From contig CAWBEX010000001.1 in assembly GCA_963787895.1 (NCBI GenBank), forward strand, positions 558,001 through 622,000: 64,000 nt of DNA, read 5' to 3'. Made by a program: the position numbers and the translations under genes. This stretch comes from Anderseniella sp963787895. Its GTDB lineage: Bacteria > Pseudomonadota > Alphaproteobacteria > Rhizobiales > Aestuariivirgaceae. The stretch's first letter is position 1; every line of letters starts with the position of its first letter. Shown piece by piece: positions 17,925 through 26,770 of the stretch. Below the pieces are notes generated by a model, which searched no databases, was not told the DNA's origin, and saw only the letters and a list, made by a program, of their open reading frames with translations.

Positions 17925-18028
17925 TCACTTGGTTAAAAGGGGGTGCGAAGGTGTCAAGACCGGGTATAGTGCAACCACACGCCAAGGTGTAGGCCCAAAC
18001 TCGATTGACCTCACAAGGAATGCCGGCA

Positions 18029-19426
18029 ATGACAGCTCAATCAGCAGGACTAAGCAATTCTGTCCCTCAAGCCATCGCGGAATTGCAGGCACTGCTGGGT
18101 GAAAGACTGTCAACCTCCAGGGCAGTGCGCGACCAGCACGGCAAGGACACCACCTGGAACCCAGGCCATTCGCCCGACGCCGTGGCCTTCGTCAACAACA
18201 CCGAAGAAGTGCAGAAGGTGGTGCAAATCTGCTCAAAATACGAAGTGCCGGTCATCGCGCACGGTACCGGCACGTCCTTGGAAGGCCACATCACAGCACC
18301 ATTCGGTGGCATATCCGTCAATCTGATGAATATGAACCAGGTGCTCGAGGTCAATCCTCTGGATTTCGATGTGCGGGTGCAACCAGGCGTTACCAGAAAA
18401 CAACTCAACGAATACTTGCGCGATCAAGGGCTGTTTTTCCCGATCGATCCTGGTGCCGATGCCTCCATCGGTGGCATGGCAGCCACCCGAGCCTCCGGCA
18501 CCAACGCGGTTCGTTATGGCACCATGCGCGACAACGTACTCTCTCTCACAGCAGTCATGGCCAATGGTGAAATCGTCCGAACGGCGCGCCGGGCAAAGAA
18601 GTCATCTGCCGGTTATGATCTCACACGGCTCATGGTCGGTTCCGAAGGCACGCTGGGCATCATCACTGAGATATGCCTGAAGCTCTACGGCATACCGGAA
18701 GCGATTATTGCAGGCGTATGCCCGTTCCCGTCGGTGGACGCAGCCTGCACCGCGGCTATCATGGCGATACAGTCAGGCATTCCAATCGCGCGAGTTGAAC
18801 TGGTGGATGAAGAAAACCTCAAGGCCTTCAACGCCTATTCCAATCTGGGCCTTGCAGAAAAACCAACGTTGTTTGTCGAGTTTCACGGAACCCAGGCTTA
18901 CGCAAGGGAGCAAGCGGATCTGTTTGCTGAAATCGCTGCCGAACTTGCTGGCGGACCATTCGAGCGGGCCAGCAAGGAAGAAGACCGCAACAAGTTATGG
19001 CAGGCCCGCCATGACGGATGGTGGGCAATCAAGGCGGTCAAGCCGGGCAAGGACGCGCTCGGCACCGATGTATGCGTGCCGATATCAAGGCTTGCGGATT
19101 GCGTTGAGGCAACTCGCAAGGACCTGGAGGAGAACGGGCTCTACGGCCCTATCCTCGGTCATGTTGGTGATGGTAATTTCCACGTCGTGCTGTTCTGTGA
19201 CAGACAGGATCCGCAAGAGGTCAGGAAAACCGAAGAATTCTTGTACCGCCTCGCCATGCGGGCTATCGCGATGGATGGCACCTGCACCGGTGAACATGGC
19301 GTCGGCTCGGGCAAGAGGAAATTTCTTGAGGCCGAACATGGTACAGGCGTCGCAGTGATGCGGTCCATCAAGCAGGCGCTAGACCCGAAGAACATCATGA
19401 ACCCCGGCAAGATTCTGCCGGGCTAA
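18029..19426 (+). CDS. FAD-linked D-lactate dehydrogenase-type oxidase
   Basis: A 465-residue flavoprotein. The N-terminal FAD_binding_4 domain contains GTGTSLEGHITAPFGGISVN and FPIDPGADASIGGMAATRAS; the C-terminal FAD-oxidase domain contains GHVGDGNFHVVLF and GTCTGEHGVGSGKRKFL, with conserved His residues of the cytochrome-linked D-lactate/glycolate dehydrogenase family. It most likely oxidises a D-2-hydroxy acid and passes electrons to the respiratory chain. The ATG at MTAQSAG, ten bases after AAGGA, is preferred; a TTG and another ATG lie just upstream. The asmA-like gene follows after 24 bases. Confidence 0.9.
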   Translation: MTAQSAGLSNSVPQAIAELQALLGERLSTSRAVRDQHGKDTTWNPGHSPDAVAFVNNTEEVQKVVQICSKYEVPVIAHGTGTSLEGHITAPFGGISVNLMNMNQVLEVNPLDFDVRVQPGVTRKQLNEYLRDQGLFFPIDPGADASIGGMAATRASGTNAVRYGTMRDNVLSLTAVMANGEIVRTARRAKKSSAGYDLTRLMVGSEGTLGIITEICLKLYGIPEAIIAGVCPFPSVDAACTAAIMAIQSGIPIARVELVDEENLKAFNAYSNLGLAEKPTLFVEFHGTQAYAREQADLFAEIAAELAGGPFERASKEEDRNKLWQARHDGWWAIKAVKPGKDALGTDVCVPISRLADCVEATRKDLEENGLYGPILGHVGDGNFHVVLFCDRQDPQEVRKTEEFLYRLAMRAIAMDGTCTGEHGVGSGKRKFLEAEHGTGVAVMRSIKQALDPKNIMNPGKILPG

Positions 19427-19450
19427 CAAAAACCAGGGCGCGTTTCACAA

Positions 19451-22400
19451 GTGAGTGCTTGGAAGTCTCCATTGCTGATTTTTGGCATCCTGCTCATTCT
19501 TGCAGCGGGAGCGCTGGGTTTTGGCCCGCTGTTTGTGGACTGGAACAAGTACAAGGCTGAATTCGAAGATCGCGCCAGCCTGCTGTTGGGTCGCCAGGTG
19601 CAGATCGGCGGCCCATTGAGCATCCGCCTGTTTCCATGGCCGCAGTTGACCGCAGGTGATGTGCGGATAGCCAATCCGGCAGGCTCCATGCTGCCTGATC
19701 TCGCCCGCATCGAATTGATTGATGCCGAGATGTCTGTCGCACCATTGCTGTCCGGCAGGATTGCGTTACAGAAAGTGCGTTTGGTGCGGCCTGTGTTTTC
19801 TGCGGAACGTATGGCCGCAGGTGGGTTCAACTGGACACTTCACACGGCCCGGAACCTTTCCGGCCTGCCCGGTGCTGAACAAATCGCTGTAGCCGGCATC
19901 GACATCATAGACGGCAGCCTGTTCTTCGGTGATGGCCGGCGCGGCGGGCTATCCGAACTCTCCGGAATAGAAGGCAGGTTGAAGGCGCCCGCGCTGGACG
20001 GGCCATGGCGTGCCGACATTACCGGCACTCATTCGGGCGCCCCGATTGAACTCACTGTATCAACCGGCAAGTACCAAGACGGCGAGCCCTTGAGAATGTC
20101 GGTTGCCGTGACACCGTCCGGCAGCAATGGATTTATGTGGGCGTTTGACGGCGAGGCGCTTCGCCCCGACGGCAAGGTAGCGGGAAAGATCAACGTTCGC
20201 CCCGCCCGTCAGAACAGCGGCAAGGCTAACCCGCTCAACACACAATGGCAGATCGCCATGTCAGGTGACCTGAGCGCCGACTTCGACAAGGTCAAAATGG
20301 ACAATATCGAGGTCATCCCGTCGAACGACCTGTCGGGCGGCAATCTCATGACCGGATCAGCGGTCTGGACGCTTGGTGAAAAGTTCATCGTTGATACCAG
20401 ATTGCAGGCCGCACAGCTTGATCTCGACAAGATACTTGGAAAACCGCTGGTCAAGGAGTTTACCTCCCATACCCACCTGGTTGCGATTTCTGAGCTTCTG
20501 GCCAGCCTGCCGGATGACACTCAGATCGGCTTCACGACCGAAATCACCAGTCTGCTGACCGGTGGCGCAACCCTCAGCCAGGTCAAGCTTGCTGGCCAGA
20601 TGACACCGCAACTTCTGCGCCTGTCTGAAGCAACAGCAAATCTGCCAGGTCAGACCAGGGCGGGCTTTTCCGGTGTCATCCTGCCAACCGGCGCCAAGCG
20701 CCTGCCGCAGTTGGCCGGAAACATTGACATCGACAGCGGTTCATTGCGTGATCTGGTAACATGGCTTGTGTCCAGCAAGGCCAAGGACATCAACCGCATC
20801 TGGACGGGAGCAAGAGGTCGCGCCAAGCTGCGCGGACAGATTGGCTGGACCCCGGAGCTGTTCAGATTGTCTGACGCCTCAGCAACTCTGGATGACGCAA
20901 AGATCTCCGGAAGTCTGCTCAACCGTCACGATGACACGCCTGTACTCAACCTGCGCCTCATTGCAGATACCATCAACGTAGACCGCTATGCCCCGCGTGG
21001 TTTTTCCACCAGTGTAGTAGAGAGCGGAACGCTGGCAGGATTTGCCGAGCTTGCAGCCGCAGCCATTGCATACGGCGATACCCAGGTAACCGTTCAAACT
21101 GACACGCTCGTCATGCGCGGTGTAGAAGCACGCGATATTGCCATCAACGTTGACGTTTCCGAAGGCGCTGTTGAACTGCACACCGTGGAGATCGGCGGGA
21201 TAGGCGACGCACGCCTCGACATCGCCGGTGTACTGAACTTTCCTGACGACGGCGTGGCCGGGTCGGTATCGGGTGAATTCAAGGCGCAGGATCCGCGCCC
21301 GTTTCTACGTCTCCTCGGTTTGATCGATCCGGATCAGGCACAACAGCCGTGGGCTTCGCTGCTTGGACCCGTGAACCTCAAAGTGCTGGGAGAGGTCAGC
21401 ACCAGCAAGCGGGGCAACACTGCAGTCGCCTCCGCCAGCGGCACCGCAGCAGGCGCGGCAATCATCGTGAACAGTGACTTTGATGGCCAGTTGGCACAAT
21501 GGCGGGACGGCAAGTTGCAGCTCACAGGCTCAATCACCGGCGCGAGCAGTGAAAAGCTCCTGGCGCTCGCAGGCATCGCACCTGTTTCAGGCGGCAGTGA
21601 ACCGGCAACCTTGAAGCTGGCGTTTTCAGGCACCCCTTCCGCCGCCCTTACTGGCTCGTTCGGGCTCGACATGCTGGGCTCGCGCCTGGTGTATGATGGC
21701 GGATTTACCATTGATCCTGCATCAAGAATCTCAGCCGCCGGCACCACTTCCTTGAAAACCGCAAATACCGGCAAACTGCTCAGTGCCCTAGGCGTCAGAT
21801 CGACAGACTTGCCGCAACAGGTATCGCAACAACTCGAAGCAAGTGCGCAAACCGTCCTCTCCGAAGGACAGCTGCAACTGTCGAATCTTGTAGCAGCATT
21901 TCCTGCGAACACAGCCTCCGGCGACATCTCACTGTCTGGTTCTTTGCGCTCGCCCCGGGTTTCAGGAAAACTTGCAGTGAAGCACCTCTCAGGCGCCTGG
22001 CTTGCCGCAGCCCTTACCGCGCCTTCCTCCAGGTCCGAAGCTACCCCGGACACGAGCTTTGACACCACTCGGCTGGGCTGGGTTTCAGACAAACTGGAAG
22101 TGCAGGCCGAACAAATGGAGTTCGTGCCCGGACTGCACCTGTCCTCAGCAACGCTGGTCATGCACCGTCAGAAACCAGACGTATTGGACATTACTCTCAA
22201 AGGGCAGACACAGCACGACCAACGAGCGCCTTTTTCCATGTCCCTGCTTGTCGATCACAAGAACAGCGTCATCAAAGCAGGCGGCAAACTCGCAACATCG
22301 GTTGATCTTGCACGCGTTCTGCAGACGAATGCTGGTCAACCTGCACTTGAAGGGCCTGCCAGCCTGTCCCTGGAATTTACCAGCACGGGACGGTCTCCTG

Positions 22401-23152
22401 GCGGACTGCTCAGCCAGTTGTCAGGCAGCGGCACATTGCAAGCATCACTGGTCCAGGCTGGTGCTTTCAACGTCGCCCAGCTGGAACTGCAAGCCGACGA
22501 ACTGTCCAGCGTCGAGGATATTGAAACAAGGGTTACAACTGCATTGCAGTCCAGCCCACTTGAACTGGCCACCCAGAAGGCGGACATCACGATTGACAAT
22601 GGCATTGTTCGCACCAATCGGATCCCGGTCATTTCCGCTGCCGGCAGCGGCAACCTGAATGTGACGCTGGATCTTGCCTCAAGTCGCGCCCGTCTGGACA
22701 TTTCGATCAAGCCAGACAATGGATTGCCCGCCGTATCAATGCGTTTGGCGGGCCATCCTCTCGCGCTCACACGCACCTACAACACATCCGCGTTGAAATC
22801 GCACCTGTCCAGCGCCCTGCTGCAGAGGGGTCTGGAAAAGCTGGAAGAACTTCAGCGCGAAGAACAACGCCTTGTCGAGGAAGAACGCAAATTCCGCGAA
22901 GAGCAGGAGCGCCGCGAGGCAGAACGCCAGCGCCTCATCATTGAACAGCGCCAGGCCCGTGAAACTGCGCGCCGCCATGCCGCTGAAGAAAAGCAACGCA
23001 TGAAGGCCGCAGCTAGTGCTCGCGCCCGTGCCGCCAGGCAAGAGCAACAGCGGTTGAAGGACCTGATCCAGGAGAATGTGCCCTCCACCATTCCAGATGA
23101 TGCAATTGTCAAACCTCAAAACTCCGGCATCAGGTTCATCGTGCCGCAGTAA
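19451..23152 (+). CDS. Large AsmA-family envelope protein
   Basis: A 1233-residue protein with one N-terminal membrane helix (LLIFGILLILAAGALGFGPL) followed by the AsmA N-terminal pattern (FVDWNKYKAEFEDRASLLLG, LSIRLFPWPQLTAGDVRIAN). The long middle is β-rich and Ser/Gly/Thr-rich with many repeating strand units, as expected of AsmA proteins that form periplasmic grooves for lipid transport. The last ~100 residues are a highly charged Glu/Arg/Gln coiled coil (from about LEKLEELQREEQ). Translation begins at a GTG 24 bases after the flavoprotein stop; the ribosome binding site is weak. Outer-membrane lipid transport is a family-based inference. Confidence 0.88.
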   Translation: MSAWKSPLLIFGILLILAAGALGFGPLFVDWNKYKAEFEDRASLLLGRQVQIGGPLSIRLFPWPQLTAGDVRIANPAGSMLPDLARIELIDAEMSVAPLLSGRIALQKVRLVRPVFSAERMAAGGFNWTLHTARNLSGLPGAEQIAVAGIDIIDGSLFFGDGRRGGLSELSGIEGRLKAPALDGPWRADITGTHSGAPIELTVSTGKYQDGEPLRMSVAVTPSGSNGFMWAFDGEALRPDGKVAGKINVRPARQNSGKANPLNTQWQIAMSGDLSADFDKVKMDNIEVIPSNDLSGGNLMTGSAVWTLGEKFIVDTRLQAAQLDLDKILGKPLVKEFTSHTHLVAISELLASLPDDTQIGFTTEITSLLTGGATLSQVKLAGQMTPQLLRLSEATANLPGQTRAGFSGVILPTGAKRLPQLAGNIDIDSGSLRDLVTWLVSSKAKDINRIWTGARGRAKLRGQIGWTPELFRLSDASATLDDAKISGSLLNRHDDTPVLNLRLIADTINVDRYAPRGFSTSVVESGTLAGFAELAAAAIAYGDTQVTVQTDTLVMRGVEARDIAINVDVSEGAVELHTVEIGGIGDARLDIAGVLNFPDDGVAGSVSGEFKAQDPRPFLRLLGLIDPDQAQQPWASLLGPVNLKVLGEVSTSKRGNTAVASASGTAAGAAIIVNSDFDGQLAQWRDGKLQLTGSITGASSEKLLALAGIAPVSGGSEPATLKLAFSGTPSAALTGSFGLDMLGSRLVYDGGFTIDPASRISAAGTTSLKTANTGKLLSALGVRSTDLPQQVSQQLEASAQTVLSEGQLQLSNLVAAFPANTASGDISLSGSLRSPRVSGKLAVKHLSGAWLAAALTAPSSRSEATPDTSFDTTRLGWVSDKLEVQAEQMEFVPGLHLSSATLVMHRQKPDVLDITLKGQTQHDQRAPFSMSLLVDHKNSVIKAGGKLATSVDLARVLQTNAGQPALEGPASLSLEFTSTGRSPGGLLSQLSGSGTLQASLVQAGAFNVAQLELQADELSSVEDIETRVTTALQSSPLELATQKADITIDNGIVRTNRIPVISAAGSGNLNVTLDLASSRARLDISIKPDNGLPAVSMRLAGHPLALTRTYNTSALKSHLSSALLQRGLEKLEELQREEQRLVEEERKFREEQERREAERQRLIIEQRQARETARRHAAEEKQRMKAAASARARAARQEQQRLKDLIQENVPSTIPDDAIVKPQNSGIRFIVPQ

Positions 23153-23239
23153 TGAGGCCTTGGCGCTAATCGGAATACGTATTTACGTTCAGCAATTTCT
23201 TTGACACTCTCACTGCCTGTAAATCCCGCACGGTGAGAT

Positions 23240-24277
23240 ATGGACTTCAATCACTTCATCTCGGCCTATTACCCCGACACCTCGTATGGCGGGGACAAAC
23301 TGTTCGACGACATGATCGCGCAGGCGAAGCTGGCTGACCAACTCGGCTATGCCTCCGTGTCCATCCCTGAACATCACCTGATCAACATCCTGCTGACGCC
23401 GGCCCCACTTCAGATGGCGGTGCGGCTGGCAGGTGAAACCAGCCACGTCAAGCTGATGACCTCGGTAGTGGTGCTGCCAATCCACGACATGCGCACCTAC
23501 GCCGGTGAGGTGGTAATGGCAGACATTCTGACCAATGGCCGTCTTGTTCTGGGTGTAGGACGCGGTGCATTTGCAGTAGAGCTGTCCCGGCTCGGCGCAC
23601 CAATCGAGACAACCCGCGAGAAATTCGACGAGTCACTTGATGTTTTGCAGAAGCTGCTGAGCGAAGAAGACGTCAGTTTCAAAGGCAAGTACTACGACTT
23701 CGAACCGATGACCATCATGCCGCGGCCTGTCCGGCCCATCCAGATGATGATGGCAGTCATGGTGCCGGACGGCATCTACGCCTGCACAAAGCGCGGCTTT
23801 CACATCCAGACCACGCCGCTGTCCGGCTCAAAGCAGCAAATGCTTGACCAGGTCAATGCCTTTCACCGTGCCAAAGCGGAAATGGGCGAGGCTGGCGCAC
23901 ACCTCACCTTGTCGCTGTCACGCGTCGCCTGGCTGGCAAAGGACGACGCCGAGAAACGCCGCATGACCGAGGCCGCGCACGATTATTACGCCCGTTTCGA
24001 CAATGTGTTCTCCGGACCAGGCATTGTTACCGGCGGCGCCATTCATGCGTTGCCGCGCAAGCAGACAATCGACGAACTGGCTGAAAACCTGATTATCTGC
24101 ACGAAGCAGGAGCTGACTGACAAGCTGGCCGTATACCACGAGGCGGGCGTTGACGAACTGATACTCAGCCAGAACCTGGGAACACCGAACCAGCAGACGC
24201 TGGACAACATGCAGGCAATCGCAGAAGACATCATGCCGCAATTCTCGGCCCGGCGCAGGGCCATGGCAGCAGAATAG
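23240..24277 (+). CDS. LLM-class flavin-dependent oxidoreductase
   Basis: A 345-residue luciferase-like TIM-barrel protein. The N-terminus has YGGDKLFDDMIAQAKLAD, then GYASVSIPEHH, the strand LMTSVVVLPIHDM, and NGRLVLGVGRGAFAVELSRLG, which are FMN/F420-binding regions in this family. Such enzymes are flavin monooxygenases or F420-dependent oxidoreductases; the substrate is unknown. It heads a unit with a tautomerase and an α/β hydrolase, suggesting degradation of a small organic acid or ring compound. Confidence 0.88.
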   Translation: MDFNHFISAYYPDTSYGGDKLFDDMIAQAKLADQLGYASVSIPEHHLINILLTPAPLQMAVRLAGETSHVKLMTSVVVLPIHDMRTYAGEVVMADILTNGRLVLGVGRGAFAVELSRLGAPIETTREKFDESLDVLQKLLSEEDVSFKGKYYDFEPMTIMPRPVRPIQMMMAVMVPDGIYACTKRGFHIQTTPLSGSKQQMLDQVNAFHRAKAEMGEAGAHLTLSLSRVAWLAKDDAEKRRMTEAAHDYYARFDNVFSGPGIVTGGAIHALPRKQTIDELAENLIICTKQELTDKLAVYHEAGVDELILSQNLGTPNQQTLDNMQAIAEDIMPQFSARRRAMAAE

Positions 24278-24294
24278 AAACAGGAGAGCAGGCA

Positions 24295-24486
24295 ATGCCA
24301 ATTATCAGGGTTGAAATGTTCAAGGGCCGTGACCGCGAGCAAAAACGGAAGATGGTCGAGGCACTGACCAATGCCATGATTGAAACTACTGGCGCCAAGC
24401 GCGAGGCCGTGTGGGTCGTCGTCAGCGACGTAGAAAAGGAAGACTGGGGTTTTGGCGGCGAATTGGGCTGCGACAGGTACCCATGA
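24295..24486 (+). CDS. 4-oxalocrotonate tautomerase-family protein
   Basis: A 63-residue protein with the catalytic Pro directly after the initiator Met (MPIIRVEMFKGRDREQKRK). The arginine at mature position 11 is kept. At mature position 39, where classical 4-OT has the second catalytic arginine, there is Trp, and position 50 is also Trp (EDWGFGG). This points to a different tautomerase or dehalogenase-like specificity. RBS AGGAGAG lies before the ATG. Its TGA overlaps the next ATG (ATGA). Confidence 0.85.
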   Translation: MPIIRVEMFKGRDREQKRKMVEALTNAMIETTGAKREAVWVVVSDVEKEDWGFGGELGCDRYP

Positions 24487-25256
24487 CCAGCGCAATCGAC
24501 TGCGCAATGACAGTGGAGGGCGCTGGCCCGCCACTCGTTCTGGTGCACGGCATCGGCGCGGCACGAGATGCGTGGCGCTTCATGGTGCCCGCTTTGAAGA
24601 AGCACTTCACGGTTATCAGTTATGACTTGCGCGGCCACGGCGCATCACCCATGCCAGATGGCGATTTCGGCATCGAAGAGCTGGTCGCCGACCTTGAACG
24701 GGTACGTGAACGCTCCAGTTTCGAACAGATCAATATTGCCGGGCATTCCCTGGGTGGGCAGATCGGACCGGCCTATGCGCGTGAACATCCTGACCGGGTG
24801 TTAAAACTTGGCCTGTTGTCCACCGCTGCATTTCGCACAGACGATGACTCGGCCAAGGTATGGGGCGTCGTGAAGGCGATGGAGCAAAAGGGCATCCCGC
24901 AGGTGCTGGAAACCCTGACCGCGCGCTGGTTCACAGATGAATTCATTGCTGCGAATCCGGACCTTGTCGAGCGCCGGTTGAAGCAGGTTATCGACACAAA
25001 CCCGGACGTGTTCATGAACGTGTTCCGCATTTATGCCGGGGTGGAGATGGGGCCGTGGCTCAACGAGATCACCGCACCATCCCTTGTGCTGACCGGTGAG
25101 AACGACGGCGGTTGCAACCCTCGCCTCAACAAGCTCATTCACGAGGCATTGCCCAACTCCCAGCTCGTCGTGCTGGCGCACGTAAAGCACTCAATCCTGG
25201 TTGAGGCCGCAGATGATGTCAGTGGTCACCTGATCAGGTTCATGGCACCAGGTTAG
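24483..25256 (+). CDS. α/β-hydrolase, enol-lactonase-like
   Basis: A 257-residue hydrolase. The oxyanion strand LVLVHGIGAARDAW is followed by ISYDLRGHGASP, the nucleophile elbow GHSLGGQ with Ser, the acid region LVLTGENDGGCNP and the final His in AHVKHSILVEAAD. The overall pattern resembles 3-oxoadipate enol-lactonase-type enzymes. Its ATG overlaps the tautomerase stop by 4 bp, so the two proteins are probably made together and may act on consecutive intermediates. The exact pathway cannot be named. Confidence 0.87.
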   Translation: MTSAIDCAMTVEGAGPPLVLVHGIGAARDAWRFMVPALKKHFTVISYDLRGHGASPMPDGDFGIEELVADLERVRERSSFEQINIAGHSLGGQIGPAYAREHPDRVLKLGLLSTAAFRTDDDSAKVWGVVKAMEQKGIPQVLETLTARWFTDEFIAANPDLVERRLKQVIDTNPDVFMNVFRIYAGVEMGPWLNEITAPSLVLTGENDGGCNPRLNKLIHEALPNSQLVVLAHVKHSILVEAADDVSGHLIRFMAPG

Positions 25257-25294
25257 AACAGTTTCTGGCCGAGCTGCTCCACGATCTTTGCACC

Positions 25295-25555
25295 CTACCG
25301 ATACCCTTTGGCTTTCAAGGCGGCTACCAGCTTGACGTAGTTGGCCGTCCCGCCCTTAGACTTCTTTGTGTTCACAGTCGCACCTGTTGCATCGTAGTAA
25401 GTCGACGTGCAGCCACTGTTCTTGCACTTCACATAAACGCTCTTGCCACTTGCATGAGTGAGTTTGCCAGACCCGGCATGAGCCGTGGTTGCGACAGCCA
25501 TTGCCGCCACTGCTGCAATGGCGAGAAACGCCAGGGTTTTGCCTGAAATCATCAT
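25295..25555 (-). CDS. Small secreted protein, unknown
   Basis: An 86-residue protein beginning at an ATG with GGAG eight bases upstream. Residues 2–27 are a signal peptide (SGKTLAFLAIAAVAAMAVAT, ending AHA). The mature part is basic and has two cysteines close together (VKCKNSGCTSTYYDATG), followed by KKSKGGTANYVKLVAALKAKGYR. I do not recognise the family. It is a single-gene unit convergent with the hydrolase gene. Confidence 0.65.
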   Translation of the reverse strand: MMISGKTLAFLAIAAVAAMAVATTAHAGSGKLTHASGKSVYVKCKNSGCTSTYYDATGATVNTKKSKGGTANYVKLVAALKAKGYR

Positions 25556-25678
25556 GTGGTTTCTCCGTTGTAGTGCATCCATAAAGATGCACTCTCTAGT
25601 TGACCAAAAGGCAAGTCAACCTGAGGGCCAAGAGTTTTCCATGTTTTTGACAGCATCGCTTCCGCACCAACAAAAATC

Positions 25679-25721
25679 TTGTCATTGACTTTCGAATCTC
25701 ATATACTTTGCATCGTAAAGT
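25679..25721 (+). promoter_or_regulatory. Promoter overlapped by an operator in front of the membrane protein–regulator operon
   Basis: TTGTCA (25679–25684) and TATACT (25702–25707) are separated by 17 bases, a good σ70-type promoter. ACTTTGCATCGTAAAGT (25705–25721), an imperfect palindrome (6 of 8 arm positions), begins within the −10 element and covers the likely start site, the usual place for a repressor. Its reverse complement matches the site before the prenyltransferase gene at 15 of 17 positions. Confidence 0.65.
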
Positions 25722-25737
25722 TATTTGCGAGGCAAAT

Positions 25738-26358
25738 ATGCGAGACGTTGACCGCGCACTTGTGGACATCTCCAACATCAAAAGCCAGCTAGCCGCCGGC
25801 ACAATGTTCCGCGGCTTCGGCCCTTCCGTCATGGCCCTTTCCGGAGTGTTGGCATTTGCTGCTGCAATGGCGCAGACCATTTGGCCGCATGCCCTGGCAA
25901 CAGACCAGCACACCTATGTTGCCACATGGCTCGCCACGGCAGCCCTTGCTGCAATCCTAATCTCCTGGGAGGTCTATGCCCGCTCCCATCGCCACCATGG
26001 CGGGTTGGCCGACTCGATCGTGCTGAATGCCTTCGAGCAGTTTCTGCCATCCGGCTTTGCCGGGCTGGCACTGACAGCAATCATGTGGAAGTTCGCACCC
26101 GCGGCCTTATGGACACTACCCGGCCTCTGGCAGGTGTTTCTGGCACTCGGCATGTTTGCAGGTTCGCGCTCCCTTCCCCGGCCAGTACGTTGGGTCGCAG
26201 GCTGGTATTTTCTGAGCGGGTTCACCGTGATCATGATTGCAAGTTCGTCTGCCAGCCTCTCTCCCTGGCTGATGGGGGGCCCCTTCACCATCGGGCAATT
26301 GGCTCTCGCCGCTGTGCTTCATTTTGCTTATGGAGAATATCATGCCAACCGCAAGTGA
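25738..26358 (+). CDS. Multi-pass membrane protein of the regulator-linked operon
   Basis: A 206-residue protein with a short soluble N-terminus (MRDVDRALVDISNIKSQLA) and about six hydrophobic helices; a cytoplasmic loop contains ARSHRHHGG. GAGG precedes the ATG. I cannot name a family beyond integral membrane protein, though genes of this size and form are seen next to winged-helix regulators. The last 17 bases overlap the regulator gene, and an operator covers its promoter, so it is likely autoregulated with the next gene. Confidence 0.75.
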   Translation: MRDVDRALVDISNIKSQLAAGTMFRGFGPSVMALSGVLAFAAAMAQTIWPHALATDQHTYVATWLATAALAAILISWEVYARSHRHHGGLADSIVLNAFEQFLPSGFAGLALTAIMWKFAPAALWTLPGLWQVFLALGMFAGSRSLPRPVRWVAGWYFLSGFTVIMIASSSASLSPWLMGGPFTIGQLALAAVLHFAYGEYHANRK

Positions 26359-26710
26359 CGCCCCGTTCTCATATGGCGGACTTGATCGCGTGATCCATGA
26401 GAAGGCGCGGCTTTCCATTATGACTTCGCTGATCTCCCACCCAAAAGGTCTTGCATTCAACGAGTTGAAGAAACTGTGCGGCTTGACCGACGGGAATTTG
26501 TCACGCCATGTGCAGGTTCTGGCAGAGGCTGATCTGGTCACCATCACCAAAGGATATGAAGGCAACCGCCCGCACACCACGTGCGCACTGACAGCATTGG
26601 GCCGAGAGAGGTTTCTCGATTACTTGAATGTACTGGAAGAAGTTGTCCGCAATGCAAATGCAGCTGCGGACATTCGCAAACCCAAACCCGGCAGCTTGAA
26701 AACCGCCTGA
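26342..26710 (+). CDS. Winged-helix transcriptional regulator
   Basis: A 122-residue MarR/ArsR-like protein of the stand-alone winged-helix (HTH_27-like) type. Residues ~18–40 form the first helices (LDRVIHEKARLSIMTSL), GLAFNELKKLCGLTDGNLSRHVQVL is the helix-turn-helix with recognition helix, and ADLVTITKGYEGNRPHTTCALTALGRERF is the wing and dimer part. GGAG precedes the ATG. It overlaps the membrane protein gene and lies directly before the prenyltransferase gene. It is the natural candidate to bind the two matching operators. Confidence 0.88.
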   Translation: MPTASDAPFSYGGLDRVIHEKARLSIMTSLISHPKGLAFNELKKLCGLTDGNLSRHVQVLAEADLVTITKGYEGNRPHTTCALTALGRERFLDYLNVLEEVVRNANAAADIRKPKPGSLKTA

Positions 26711-26738
26711 TCTTCGTCTCAAAAAAATTTGAAAGGAT

Positions 26739-26770
26739 ACTTTACAATGCAAAGCAATCTACAATGCAAA
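26739..26770 (+). promoter_or_regulatory. Second operator plus half-repeat at the start of the prenyltransferase gene
   Basis: ACTTTACAATGCAAAGC (26739–26755) matches the reverse complement of the operator at 25705–25721 at 15 of 17 positions. TACAATGCAAA occurs inside it (26743–26753) and again at 26760–26770, a direct repeat 17 bases apart. The preceding GATACT (26736–26741) may be a −10 element, mirroring the arrangement at the first site. Confidence 0.6.
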
